Source: an uncultured Faecalibacterium sp. (lineage in GTDB: Bacteria > Bacillota > Clostridia > Oscillospirales > Ruminococcaceae). From it: a stretch of DNA of 6,662 nt. Positions 1-5,567 of the stretch are shown piece after piece; the stretch's first letter is position 1; each line of letters opens with the position of its first letter. The position numbers were made by a program, and so were the translations under genes. The DNA lies in the NCBI GenBank assembly GCA_934525405.1, contig CAKSZF010000083.1, positions 1 to 6,662 on the forward strand. The letters are read 5' to 3'. The notes under the pieces were generated by a model, which made no database searches, was not told where the DNA came from, and saw only the letters and a program-made list of their open reading frames with translations.

Positions 1-1769
1 CTGTAATAGTCCGGCACGTTGCCGATGCCGTCGCCGTCGGTGTCCTCGAACGAGGCCATGTACCGCGCAATGGCGTCCCAGCCCTTCAGCTCTTTGCCGT
101 TTTCGGTCAGAATCACATCCTCAAAATCTTCGATGGGGGTGCCGTCGGCGTACTTCGGTACGATGGACAGAATGCCGTAGGACATATCCGTCACAGCGCT
201 CAGCATCTGCCCGCTGTAAAGGTCTGCCACAATGCGGTACAGCTTGTCGTCCTGCAGCTCCACGCGCTGCCCGTTCTTGACCAGATAGACGTCCGTCACC
301 TTGTTCAGCAGCAGCCGGTGGGGGTTGTAGGTAAAGTTCAGGCCGCTGCAATACAGCCGCGCGGTGGTCATGAAATCCGACACGGAAGCGTCGATCTCGG
401 CGGCGGTGCGCAGCTCCTTGCCGGTAAGGTAGACCTCGATGAGGGGATAGCCCGGCACGCCGTCTGCACCGATGCCCAGCGAGAAGGAGTTGAACACCTG
501 CTCCACCGTGATATCGCCCCGGGCGTAGGTATCGCGCACGGTGCCGCTGGGCACCACCGCCAAATCGACCGGCACGCCGTCATAGTCGGCGGCGTTCTCC
601 ACCGCGTACACATAGGCGTCCGCGATGATATCGCCCAGATTGTGCTCGGTGTGCACCTTGCCCAGATCCTTCAGGTTGGAGAAAACAACGTCATTTTCCG
701 CCAGCACCTGATCCTTGGTGTAGCCGAACTGCGCCAGATAGTCCTCGTCCACCGTGTCCATAAAGCGGTCGATGACCTCTTGCGTTTCTACATCGGCGGG
801 GATGTCGGCAGTAATGGGAATCAGCTGGTAATCGGTCACCTGCCAGCGTCCGTCCGCTTTCTGCGCCATGGAAAGGCTGCCCAGATTTTTGCCGTACTCG
901 CCGCAGGACACCACATAGGTGTCCCCGTGCCGGATGGGCTCCCGGATGCGGCTGTGGGTGTGGCCGCTCAGAATGAGGTCGAGGTCAGGCACACCCTTGG
1001 CCAGCAGCTCGTCCTCAGACTTTTTGGGGTCGTCCCAAGTGCCGCTGTGGGAAACGCAGACGATCATGTCCACGTTTTCGTTCGCCTTGATCTCTGCCAC
1101 GGTGGCTTTGACCGCCTGTACCGGGTCCTTGAATTTCAGTTCACAGGTGGGCGCGCAGGAGAGCGCATCCTTGCCGAAAACGCCCACCACGGCAATGCGC
1201 ACATCGCCCTTCTGCACCACGGTGTAGTCCTGCACGCCGTAGGCGGTAAAGGCGTCTTTGAGCATCTGCTGTCCCTCGGTGAGACCTGCGGCCTCCATGG
1301 CGTCCCAGTCCACATTGCAGACCACGATGGACGGGACGGCATCGCCGGAGGTGCGGGCGCTGGTAAGCATATTGGCAAGACCCTTGGAGCGGTAATCGAA
1401 CTCGTGGTTGCCGAAGGTGGTCACATCGTAGCCCATGTAGCCCAGCATCCGCAGTTCTGCGGCCTGCGTTTCAAACACCGTCTGGATCAGGGTGCCCATG
1501 GAAAAGTCACCGCCGTCGATCACAAGGGTGTCCGGGTCTTTGGCGCGCTGTGCCTTGATGAGGGTGTTGGCGCGGGCAAAGCCGCCGATCTCTGCTTCCT
1601 CGTCCTCCACCACGGTGGTGAAGGTGTTCAGGTGGGAGTGGGTATCGTGGCTGAACAGGATATCCAGCGTTTTGCCCGTTTCCGGTGCCTGCCCATAGGC
1701 GGCGGGAATGCCCAGCAGTACTGAAAACAGCAGCAGCACGGCCACCGTCATGGCAAAAAGTTTTTTCAT
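1..1769 (-). CDS. Secreted 5'-nucleotidase / 2',3'-cyclic phosphodiesterase family metallophosphatase (3' end beyond window)
   Basis: This gene is open from the ATG at 1769 to the window edge: 589 codons are visible and no stop. Residues 1-29 form a signal peptide (MKK, then a hydrophobic run to about residue 24, likely cleaved near AAYG-Q), so the enzyme acts outside the membrane. The calcineurin-like metallophosphatase domain spans about 35-300 and has all the family's metal motifs: D42-T-H44, D85-G-G-D88, GNHE 120-123, the SHSG histidine H241, and GHTH with H270 and H272. The 5'-nucleotidase C-terminal substrate domain covers about 355-560, with the E-x-NLGDxIADA signature near 375-385 and a VVPSG motif near 405-409. 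The family hydrolyses nucleoside monophosphates, UDP-sugars or cyclic nucleotides to nucleoside and phosphate; the substrate cannot be read here. The visible part ends with a D-rich loop (DTDGDGIGNVPD, about 576-587) that resembles a calcium-binding loop. Any cell-wall anchor would lie outside the window. AAGGAG stands 8 nt before the ATG. Confidence 0.93.
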   Translation of the reverse strand, partial: MKKLFAMTVAVLLLFSVLLGIPAAYGQAPETGKTLDILFSHDTHSHLNTFTTVVEDEEAEIGGFARANTLIKAQRAKDPDTLVIDGGDFSMGTLIQTVFETQAAELRMLGYMGYDVTTFGNHEFDYRSKGLANMLTSARTSGDAVPSIVVCNVDWDAMEAAGLTEGQQMLKDAFTAYGVQDYTVVQKGDVRIAVVGVFGKDALSCAPTCELKFKDPVQAVKATVAEIKANENVDMIVCVSHSGTWDDPKKSEDELLAKGVPDLDLILSGHTHSRIREPIRHGDTYVVSCGEYGKNLGSLSMAQKADGRWQVTDYQLIPITADIPADVETQEVIDRFMDTVDEDYLAQFGYTKDQVLAENDVVFSNLKDLGKVHTEHNLGDIIADAYVYAVENAADYDGVPVDLAVVPSGTVRDTYARGDITVEQVFNSFSLGIGADGVPGYPLIEVYLTGKELRTAAEIDASVSDFMTTARLYCSGLNFTYNPHRLLLNKVTDVYLVKNGQRVELQDDKLYRIVADLYSGQMLSAVTDMSYGILSIVPKYADGTPIEDFEDVILTENGKELKGWDAIARYMASFEDTDGDGIGNVPDYY

Positions 1770-1800
1770 GGCGTGTTCTCCTTTGTTGCGTCCTTATTTT

Positions 1801-1815
1801 TTCGGCTCAGCCGAA
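1801..1815. other. Small hairpin in the nucleotidase leader
   Basis: TTCGGC-TCA-GCCGAA is a 6-bp inverted repeat flanked by T-runs on the plus strand. In the minus-strand leader it forms a small hairpin about 15 nt ahead of the Shine-Dalgarno. Read on the plus strand it looks like a weak intrinsic terminator (stem followed by TTTTT), which could block antisense transcription. No role is demonstrated. Confidence 0.35.
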
Positions 1816-1873
1816 TTTTTACAGCATCAGAAAAAAGTAATACCGCTCTATAAAAATCAACCATCTGCACGCT

Positions 1874-1902
1874 ATTTTAGCATAAATGCACAAAATAAAC
1901 AA
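1874..1902 (-). promoter_or_regulatory. Putative sigma-A promoter of the 5'-nucleotidase
   Basis: On the minus strand, TTGTTT (1902-1897) is followed by a 17-bp spacer and TAAAAT (1879-1874), with a TG one base before the -10 (extended -10). Transcription would start near 1867, giving a leader of about 98 nt to the ATG at 1769. The -35 matches the consensus at only three positions, so the extended -10 probably carries most of the strength. An inverted GCAT-AA-ATGC (1880-1889) abuts the -10 and could be a protein site. Confidence 0.6.
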
Positions 1903-1976
1903 GACGGCAGTTGCCTTTTTGCGCCGATATGCAACGCTTTTGGAAAATCAGACTTGTTTTGTCTCCTGCAAAAACA

Positions 1977-2008
1977 AAACCAGCCAAGCCCGCAGGCTTG
2001 GCTGGTTT
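1977..2008 (-). terminator. Rho-independent terminator of the glucokinase gene
   Basis: This is a perfect 14-bp stem (1977-1990 with 1995-2008) around a CGCA loop. On the minus strand it is followed by a T-rich tail (TGTTTTTGC). It begins 23 bp past the glucokinase stop codon, so it ends that transcript and insulates it from the nucleotidase promoter downstream. Confidence 0.92.
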
Positions 2009-2030
2009 GAAAGTAATCAATATTCCTTTA

Positions 2031-2981
2031 TCAGGCACCCACGATCAGGCGCACGGCACCGTAGATGCCGGCGTCGTTGCCAAGGCTGGCGGCCTTGATG
2101 GGGGTCTCCTTGCAGGACTGGAAGGCGTACTCCTTGTAGTGGCGCACCAGCGGGTTGAACAGAACCTCCCCGGCGCGGGCTACGCCGCCGCCGATCATGA
2201 ACATCTCGGGGTCGGTGGTGGCGGCAATGTTTGCCAGTGCCATGCCCAGCGTAGAAGCCATCTCGTCCACCTCGCGGGCGGCCAGTGCGTCCCCGGCGCG
2301 GGCGGCGTCGAACACGTCCTTGGCTTCAAAGTCCTTGCCGCGCAGGGTGCAGGCGGTGTCCGGGTTCTCGTCCAGCAGCTTCTTCATGCAGCGCACAACG
2401 CCGGTGGCGCTGGAATACTGCTCCAGACAGCCGCGCTTGCCGCAGCCGCAGACCGCCGTCTCGTGAGGGTTGACGGTGATGTGGCCGATCTCGCCGCCGG
2501 CACCGTGGGCACCGTCGATGACCTTGCCGTTTACGATGACACCGCCGCCCACGCCGGTGCCCAGCGTGACCATGACGGCGCTGCGGCAGCCCTGTGCCGC
2601 GCCCATCCAGATCTCGCCCAGTGCAGCCACGTTGGCGTCGTTGCCCACCAGCACCCGGATGCCGCCCAGCAGCTCGCTGAGCTCAATGGACACGTTGCGG
2701 TTGCCCCAACCGCCAAGGTTTGCACACACGATGGGCACGATGCTGGAATCCAGAACCGGGCCGGGCACGCCCAGACCGACTCCCTCGACTTTGTCTGCGG
2801 ACAGACCCTTTTCCTGCATCTTCTGCTGCACGGCAGCAGCCAGATTTTCCAGAATGTGAGCACCGTGATTGGAAGTATCGGTGCTTACCTCCCACTTTTC
2901 CAGCAGCTTGCCGCTGGTGGTGAACAGGCCGACCTTAGCGGTAGTGCCGCCCAGATCGATGCCAAATGCGTATTCCTTCAT
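2031..2981 (-). CDS. glk: ROK-family glucokinase
   Basis: This 316-residue protein is of typical length for ROK sugar kinases and catalyses ATP-dependent phosphorylation of glucose to glucose-6-phosphate in the cytoplasm. The N-terminal phosphate-binding loop is DLGGTTAKVGLF (9-20). The catalytic aspartate is D115 in GNDANVAALGE, the second nucleotide-binding segment is TLGTGVGGG (139-147), and GGG at 264-266 lies in the adenosine region. The ROK zinc site is complete: H167 in GHITV plus C178, C180 and C185 in the CGCGKRGCLE motif. The start at 2981 is preferred over an in-frame ATG at 3014 because AAAGGGG lies 8 bases upstream and the protein then begins MKEYAFGIDLGG, as in relatives; the longer start has no ribosome site. 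The gene has its own putative promoter and a strong terminator, so it is probably monocistronic. Specificity for glucose rather than N-acetylmannosamine or another hexose is inferred from overall resemblance to Gram-positive glucokinases. Confidence 0.92.
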   Translation of the reverse strand: MKEYAFGIDLGGTTAKVGLFTTSGKLLEKWEVSTDTSNHGAHILENLAAAVQQKMQEKGLSADKVEGVGLGVPGPVLDSSIVPIVCANLGGWGNRNVSIELSELLGGIRVLVGNDANVAALGEIWMGAAQGCRSAVMVTLGTGVGGGVIVNGKVIDGAHGAGGEIGHITVNPHETAVCGCGKRGCLEQYSSATGVVRCMKKLLDENPDTACTLRGKDFEAKDVFDAARAGDALAAREVDEMASTLGMALANIAATTDPEMFMIGGGVARAGEVLFNPLVRHYKEYAFQSCKETPIKAASLGNDAGIYGAVRLIVGA

Positions 2982-2989
2982 GTCATTTA

Positions 2990-2996
2990 CCCCTTT
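2990..2996 (-). promoter_or_regulatory. Ribosome binding site deciding the glucokinase start
   Basis: AAAGGGG on the minus strand sits 8 nt before the ATG at 2981. The alternative ATG at 3014 is preceded by GATAAAA with no purine-rich Shine-Dalgarno and adds an unconserved basic MRRIRIKG stretch, so it is rejected. Confidence 0.75.
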
Positions 2997-2997
2997 G

Positions 2998-3014
2998 ATG
3001 CGGATGCGCCGCAT
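2998..3014. other. Hairpin in the glucokinase leader
   Basis: ATGCGG (2998-3003) and CCGCAT (3009-3014) form a 6-bp inverted repeat around a 5-nt loop. In the minus-strand mRNA it lies directly upstream of the AAAGGGG ribosome site. On the plus strand it is followed by TTTTTT and would resemble a weak intrinsic terminator for antisense RNA. The sequence does not show which, if either, matters. Confidence 0.35.
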
Positions 3015-3032
3015 TTTTTATCAGTATTTTAT

Positions 3033-3041
3033 AGTATACCA
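3033..3041 (-). promoter_or_regulatory. Putative extended -10 promoter of the glucokinase gene
   Basis: TGG-TATACT on the minus strand (3041-3033) is an extended -10 with a five-of-six hexamer. No good -35 is present 16-18 bp upstream. Transcription would start near 3026, giving a leader of about 45 nt. A perfect 10-bp palindrome, GCAGTACTGC (3059-3068), covers the expected -35 position. The stretch between the FAH stop (3132) and here has no strong terminator, so some transcription may also enter from the upstream operon. Confidence 0.5.
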
Positions 3042-3131
3042 TATTTTTCCGCAAAAGAGCAGTACTGCGGCGGCATTTCGTGCAATCGGACTGAAATCCA
3101 TGTAAAATTTTGGGCAGTTCCACAAGGGACT

Positions 3132-4016
3132 TCAGCGCACGGTGTTGGTCAGCGTGCCGATTCCCTCGATCTCGCACTGCACGGTGTCGCCGGGGTGCAG
3201 AAATTGCGGCGGGTCCATGCCCATGCCCACCCCGGCAGGGGTGCCGGTGGCGATGATGGTACCGGCTTTCAGGGTCATGCCCTGCGAAAGCTCGTGGATG
3301 ACGTGGTCGATATCAAAAATTTGCAGCCTGGTGTTGGAATCCTGCCGCAGTTCGCCGTTCACCCGGCTGCGGATGGGCAGCGCGGGCGGGTAGGTGTCAA
3401 ATTCATCGGCAGTGACGATGCAGGGCCCCATGGGGGTAAAGCCGTCCAGACTTTTGCCGAAATACCACTGCTTATGGGCGGTCTGCACGTCCCGGGCGGA
3501 GACATCGTTCAGGATGGTGTAGCCGAACACATAGTCTTTGGTCTGCCCGGCGGGCACATCCTTGGCATCCTTGCCCAGCACCACGGCCAGCTCACACTCG
3601 TAGTCCAGCTTCTGCACAAGGTCGGTGTGTGCTTCGATGAAGCCACCGTCCGGCACTGCCCGGCTGACCCGCTTGGAGAAGTAGATGGCGTCCTGATGCT
3701 GGGTGGAAAAGGCATCCGCAGAGTACTTTTCGGCCTCGTCCGAGTGCGCCATATAGTTGATGCCCAGACAGACCACGTCCTGCGCGGGGCAGGGGATGGG
3801 GCTTTGCAGGGTGACGGCCTCCACCGGCAGCGCGGGGATGCCGCTGATGGCCAGCTGCAAGCCGAACCGCACCTGCGGGGTGAGAAAGGGGATGGCGTCG
3901 GACAGAGTTTCGTAGGAGAGCCCCAGCCAGCTCAGCGGCCAGACCTGTGTGCCGTCCTGCGAGAGGATGGCGGGGTCCTCCATGCCGTCCGGCAGGCGGC
4001 AGGTGACAAAACGCAT
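3132..4016 (-). CDS. Fumarylacetoacetate hydrolase (FAH) family protein
   Basis: This 294-residue cytoplasmic enzyme has a short divergent N-terminal part (1-75) and a FAH catalytic domain from about 80 to 293. The divalent-metal ligands expected in the family are visible: E140 and E142 in LDYECELAVVLG and D171 in NDVSARD. Other family features are GINYMAH with H91, the KSLDGFTPMGP segment (188-198) and GTPAGVG (258-264). Relatives hydrolyse acylpyruvates, isomerise or decarboxylate 2-hydroxy-hepta-diene-dioate, or decarboxylate oxaloacetate; the exact substrate cannot be assigned. AGGAGG stands 8 bases before the ATG. The start lies 15 bp after the stop of the DJ-1 gene, so the two are almost certainly cotranscribed. 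No aromatic degradation genes flank it, which argues against a homoprotocatechuate pathway role and is compatible with a repair or oxaloacetate-handling role (inference). Confidence 0.88.
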   Translation of the reverse strand: MRFVTCRLPDGMEDPAILSQDGTQVWPLSWLGLSYETLSDAIPFLTPQVRFGLQLAISGIPALPVEAVTLQSPIPCPAQDVVCLGINYMAHSDEAEKYSADAFSTQHQDAIYFSKRVSRAVPDGGFIEAHTDLVQKLDYECELAVVLGKDAKDVPAGQTKDYVFGYTILNDVSARDVQTAHKQWYFGKSLDGFTPMGPCIVTADEFDTYPPALPIRSRVNGELRQDSNTRLQIFDIDHVIHELSQGMTLKAGTIIATGTPAGVGMGMDPPQFLHPGDTVQCEIEGIGTLTNTVR

Positions 4017-4031
4017 ACAGTCTCCCTCCTC

Positions 4032-4583
4032 TCAGTGCCGGTAGGCGATGGCGCTGCGGATGCGGTCGGCTTCCACTTCTCCGGCCAGCTGGCGCACCAG
4101 CTCCAGCGCAAAGGGGATAGCGCCGCCCAGACCGTAGCTGGTGGTGATGTTGCCATCCACGACCACCTCGGTGTCCAGCACATGGGCGCCGGCCAGCTTG
4201 TCCTGAAATGCAGCGTGGGCGGTGGCGTTTTTGCCCTCCAGCAGACCCAGCGATGCCAGCACGCTGGGTGCGGCGCAGATGGCGGCTACCTTTTTGCCAG
4301 CCTTTGCAAAGGCAACGCAGGTATCCGTCACCGTCTTGTTGGCGGCAAGGTTCGGCGTGCCGGGAATGCCGCCGGGCAGCACCACCAGATCCACATCGGA
4401 ATAATCGACCTCCTCTGCCAGCGCATCGGCGGTGATATGCACCTTATGGCTGCTCAGAATCTCCCGGCTGCCGGAAGCGCTGGCAACCAGCACCTCCACC
4501 TTGGCGCGGCGGAGCAGGTCCACCACCAGCAGAGCCTCGCACTCCTCAGTGCCCTCTGCAAAAAATACAACAGCTTTTGCCAT
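4032..4583 (-). CDS. DJ-1/PfpI family protein (YajL/DJ-1-like)
   Basis: This 183-residue protein is the single-domain size of the DJ-1/YajL group and aligns throughout with the flavodoxin-like DJ-1 fold. The nucleophilic cysteine is C103 in AAICAAPSVLA, at the expected elbow. The partner glutamate is E16 in EGTEECEAL, and H123 in TAHAAF takes the place of DJ-1 H126. The conserved glycine stretch is LPGGIPG (69-75), and the C-terminal DGNITTSYGLGGAIPFALELV region matches the family. DJ-1 homologues are reported as glyoxalase III, protein or nucleotide deglycase, or redox-protective proteins; which activity applies here is not decidable from sequence. An extra cysteine, C15, sits beside the catalytic glutamate, where DJ-1 has methionine. 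AGGAGGT lies 7-8 nt ahead of the ATG. The gene leads the DJ-1-FAH pair. Upstream is the yerC terminator and no clear promoter. Confidence 0.9.
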   Translation of the reverse strand: MAKAVVFFAEGTEECEALLVVDLLRRAKVEVLVASASGSREILSSHKVHITADALAEEVDYSDVDLVVLPGGIPGTPNLAANKTVTDTCVAFAKAGKKVAAICAAPSVLASLGLLEGKNATAHAAFQDKLAGAHVLDTEVVVDGNITTSYGLGGAIPFALELVRQLAGEVEADRIRSAIAYRH

Positions 4584-4614
4584 AAGAAAAACCTCCTGTT
4601 CAAATCTTAAAAAG

Positions 4615-4654
4615 AAAAGCCGCGTGCCGCAGCTTTGGGCGGTACGCGGCTTTT
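4615..4654. terminator. Strong bidirectional-looking terminator after yerC
   Basis: A 15-bp stem (4615-4629 with 4640-4654, one G-U on plus or A-C on minus) encloses a 10-nt loop. On the minus strand the hairpin ends in CTTTTCTTTTT. It lies 3 bp past the yerC stop and is well placed to end that transcript. The T-run on the plus side is short (TTTTG), so the minus orientation is preferred. The distance from the hairpin base to the DJ-1 Shine-Dalgarno is only about 18 bp. Confidence 0.88.
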
Positions 4655-4657
4655 GTA

Positions 4658-4951
4658 TCAGTCAGCGGACTTTTTTTCAGCTTCCAGCAGCGTGCGCAGT
4701 ACACTGTTGTCCGCGCTCAGCACCCGGCTGACCCGGCTGATGATGGCGCTGGACGCGCCAGTCTTGTCCATGATCTCGGTGTAGATGCACTTGTCGGCCA
4801 GCAACTCGGCAATGTTGTAGCGCTGCTCCATTGCGCTGAGCTCCGAATAGCTGCACACGTCCTGCAGAAAACGATAGCATTCCTCCGGGGTCTTGAGCTG
4901 CAGAAAAGCCCGGTACAGGCCGGAGTTGCCGGTGGGATGATCTTTCGCCAT
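4658..4951 (-). CDS. yerC: YerC/YecD family TrpR-related DNA-binding protein
   Basis: This 97-residue protein has the length and layout of the YerC/YecD family, small Gram-positive relatives of the trp repressor. The N-terminal helical part (about 10-38, LYRAFLQLKTPEECYRFLQD) matches the TrpR-type dimer helices. The core from about 38 to 80 (ELSAMEQRYNIAELLADK, then Y57-T-E-I-M-D and GASSAIISRVSRVL) is the helix-turn-helix, with the recognition helix around GASSAIISRV. There is no obvious tryptophan-binding evidence, and the ligand is unknown for the family. AAGGAG lies 6 nt before the ATG. Upstream at 5001-5016 is a palindrome inside a possible promoter, which could be an autoregulatory operator (inference). 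The short C-terminal tail (EAEKKSAD) is acidic/basic and unstructured. The gene ends 3 bp before a strong terminator. Confidence 0.9.
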   Translation of the reverse strand: MAKDHPTGNSGLYRAFLQLKTPEECYRFLQDVCSYSELSAMEQRYNIAELLADKCIYTEIMDKTGASSAIISRVSRVLSADNSVLRTLLEAEKKSAD

Positions 4952-4993
4952 GATAGTCTCCTTTTTTGCACAGAATGCCCGCAGACAGCGGCT

Positions 4994-5020
4994 TTATTAC
5001 ACTACATCAGTGTAGTACAA
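4994..5020 (-). promoter_or_regulatory. Possible yerC promoter containing a palindromic operator
   Basis: On the minus strand, TTGTAC (5020-5015) and TAATAA (4999-4994) could serve as -35 and -10, with a short 15-bp spacer. Between and partly over them lies ACTACA-TCAG-TGTAGT (5001-5016), a perfect 6-4-6 inverted repeat. The half-site TGTAGT resembles those of BlaI/CopY-type operators, but those have a shorter centre, and no BlaI-type gene is in the window. The promoter hexamers are weak; the palindrome is certain, its function is inferred. Confidence 0.42.
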
Positions 5021-5062
5021 ACGCGGATAAATTTCAATGGCTATTTTGTGATTTTTCGGAAA

Positions 5063-5557
5063 TCAGCTCAGGGTGTGCTCATACACCAGCTCGTTGCGAG
5101 GTACGGTGCCGGTCTCCTGCTCGGCGGGGCGCAGCTCGCGGTAGCGCAGCGCCTTGAAGAACTGCTGCACCGGCAGTGCCTTGGCGTGGATGGTGCACCA
5201 CACCCGGCCCTTGCCCTCGCCCTTGGCCAGCCGCTCGCAGGTCTGCACGATATCCCGGCCAATGGCCTTGCCGCGGTACTCCGGTTTGAGGTACAGGTGC
5301 ATCAGGTGCAGGGCGGTGTTCTCCATCTTCCACGCGAAGTAGCCGATGAGCTTGCCCCCCAGAAACACCAGAAAATAGTTCACATCGTTGTCGATGTCCG
5401 TTTCAATGGCGTCGGCGCTTTGCAGCTCCTCCACAAGGGCGTCCAGCTGCTTTGCGGGGTAGTAGCGCTTGTAGACCTCGTGCCACAGCTCGCTGGCAAG
5501 GTCGGCGGTGTTGTGGATGTATTTGGCCTTTGCGACCAGCTTGTAATCAGGCTTCAT
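5063..5557 (-). CDS. GNAT-family N-acetyltransferase
   Basis: This 164-residue protein is of normal size for a single-domain GNAT acetyltransferase, which transfers an acetyl group from acetyl-CoA to an amine. The core runs from about 55 to 145. A beta-strand pair (YFLVFLGGKLIGYFAWKM, 61-78) precedes motif A, LYLKPEYRGKAIGRDIV (88-104), whose R95-G-K-A-I-G100 is the pyrophosphate-binding loop (R/Q-x-x-G-x-G/A). The following helix and the VWCTIHAKALPVQQFFKALRYRE stretch (119-141) fit motif B, with the ALPVQQFFKALRY helix usual for N-acetyltransferases. The substrate is unknown. The Shine-Dalgarno lies only 4 nt before the ATG and overlaps the stop codon of the nitroreductase 8 bp upstream, which indicates a translationally coupled operon. 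No convincing terminator follows; only a weak 6-bp hairpin (5049-5065) spans the stop. Confidence 0.85.
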   Translation of the reverse strand: MKPDYKLVAKAKYIHNTADLASELWHEVYKRYYPAKQLDALVEELQSADAIETDIDNDVNYFLVFLGGKLIGYFAWKMENTALHLMHLYLKPEYRGKAIGRDIVQTCERLAKGEGKGRVWCTIHAKALPVQQFFKALRYRELRPAEQETGTVPRNELVYEHTLS

Positions 5558-5561
5558 AAAA

Positions 5562-5567
5562 CTCCTT
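5562..5567 (-). promoter_or_regulatory. GNAT ribosome binding site overlapping the nitroreductase stop
   Basis: AAGGAG on the minus strand shares two bases with the TAA stop (5568-5566) of the upstream nitroreductase gene and stands 4 nt before the GNAT ATG. Ribosomes finishing the first gene would land on this site, so the two products are probably made in linked amounts. Confidence 0.7.

Noticed and set aside
318..1724. Plus-strand open frame of 468 codons opposite the 5'-nucleotidase
   Set aside because: It is the same codon-aligned antisense artefact over a gene with intact metallophosphatase motifs and a signal peptide.
2982..3014. Upstream ATG extension of glucokinase
   Set aside because: No Shine-Dalgarno precedes it, it overlaps a hairpin, and the extra 11 residues are absent from the usual ROK N-terminus, whereas the ATG at 2981 has AAAGGGG at 8 nt.
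1911..4610. Plus-strand open frame of 899 codons lying opposite glucokinase, FAH and DJ-1
   Set aside because: It is codon-aligned antisense to three well-supported genes that happen to share one frame. Stops in that register need TTA, CTA or TCA codons in the sense genes, which are rare in this GC-rich genome. The product is repetitive in G, A, V and H and resembles no family; there is no ribosome site at its start.
5049..5065. Hairpin at the GNAT stop codon considered as a terminator
   Set aside because: The stem is only 6 bp and A/T-rich, and on the minus strand it is followed by CAAAATAG rather than a T-run.
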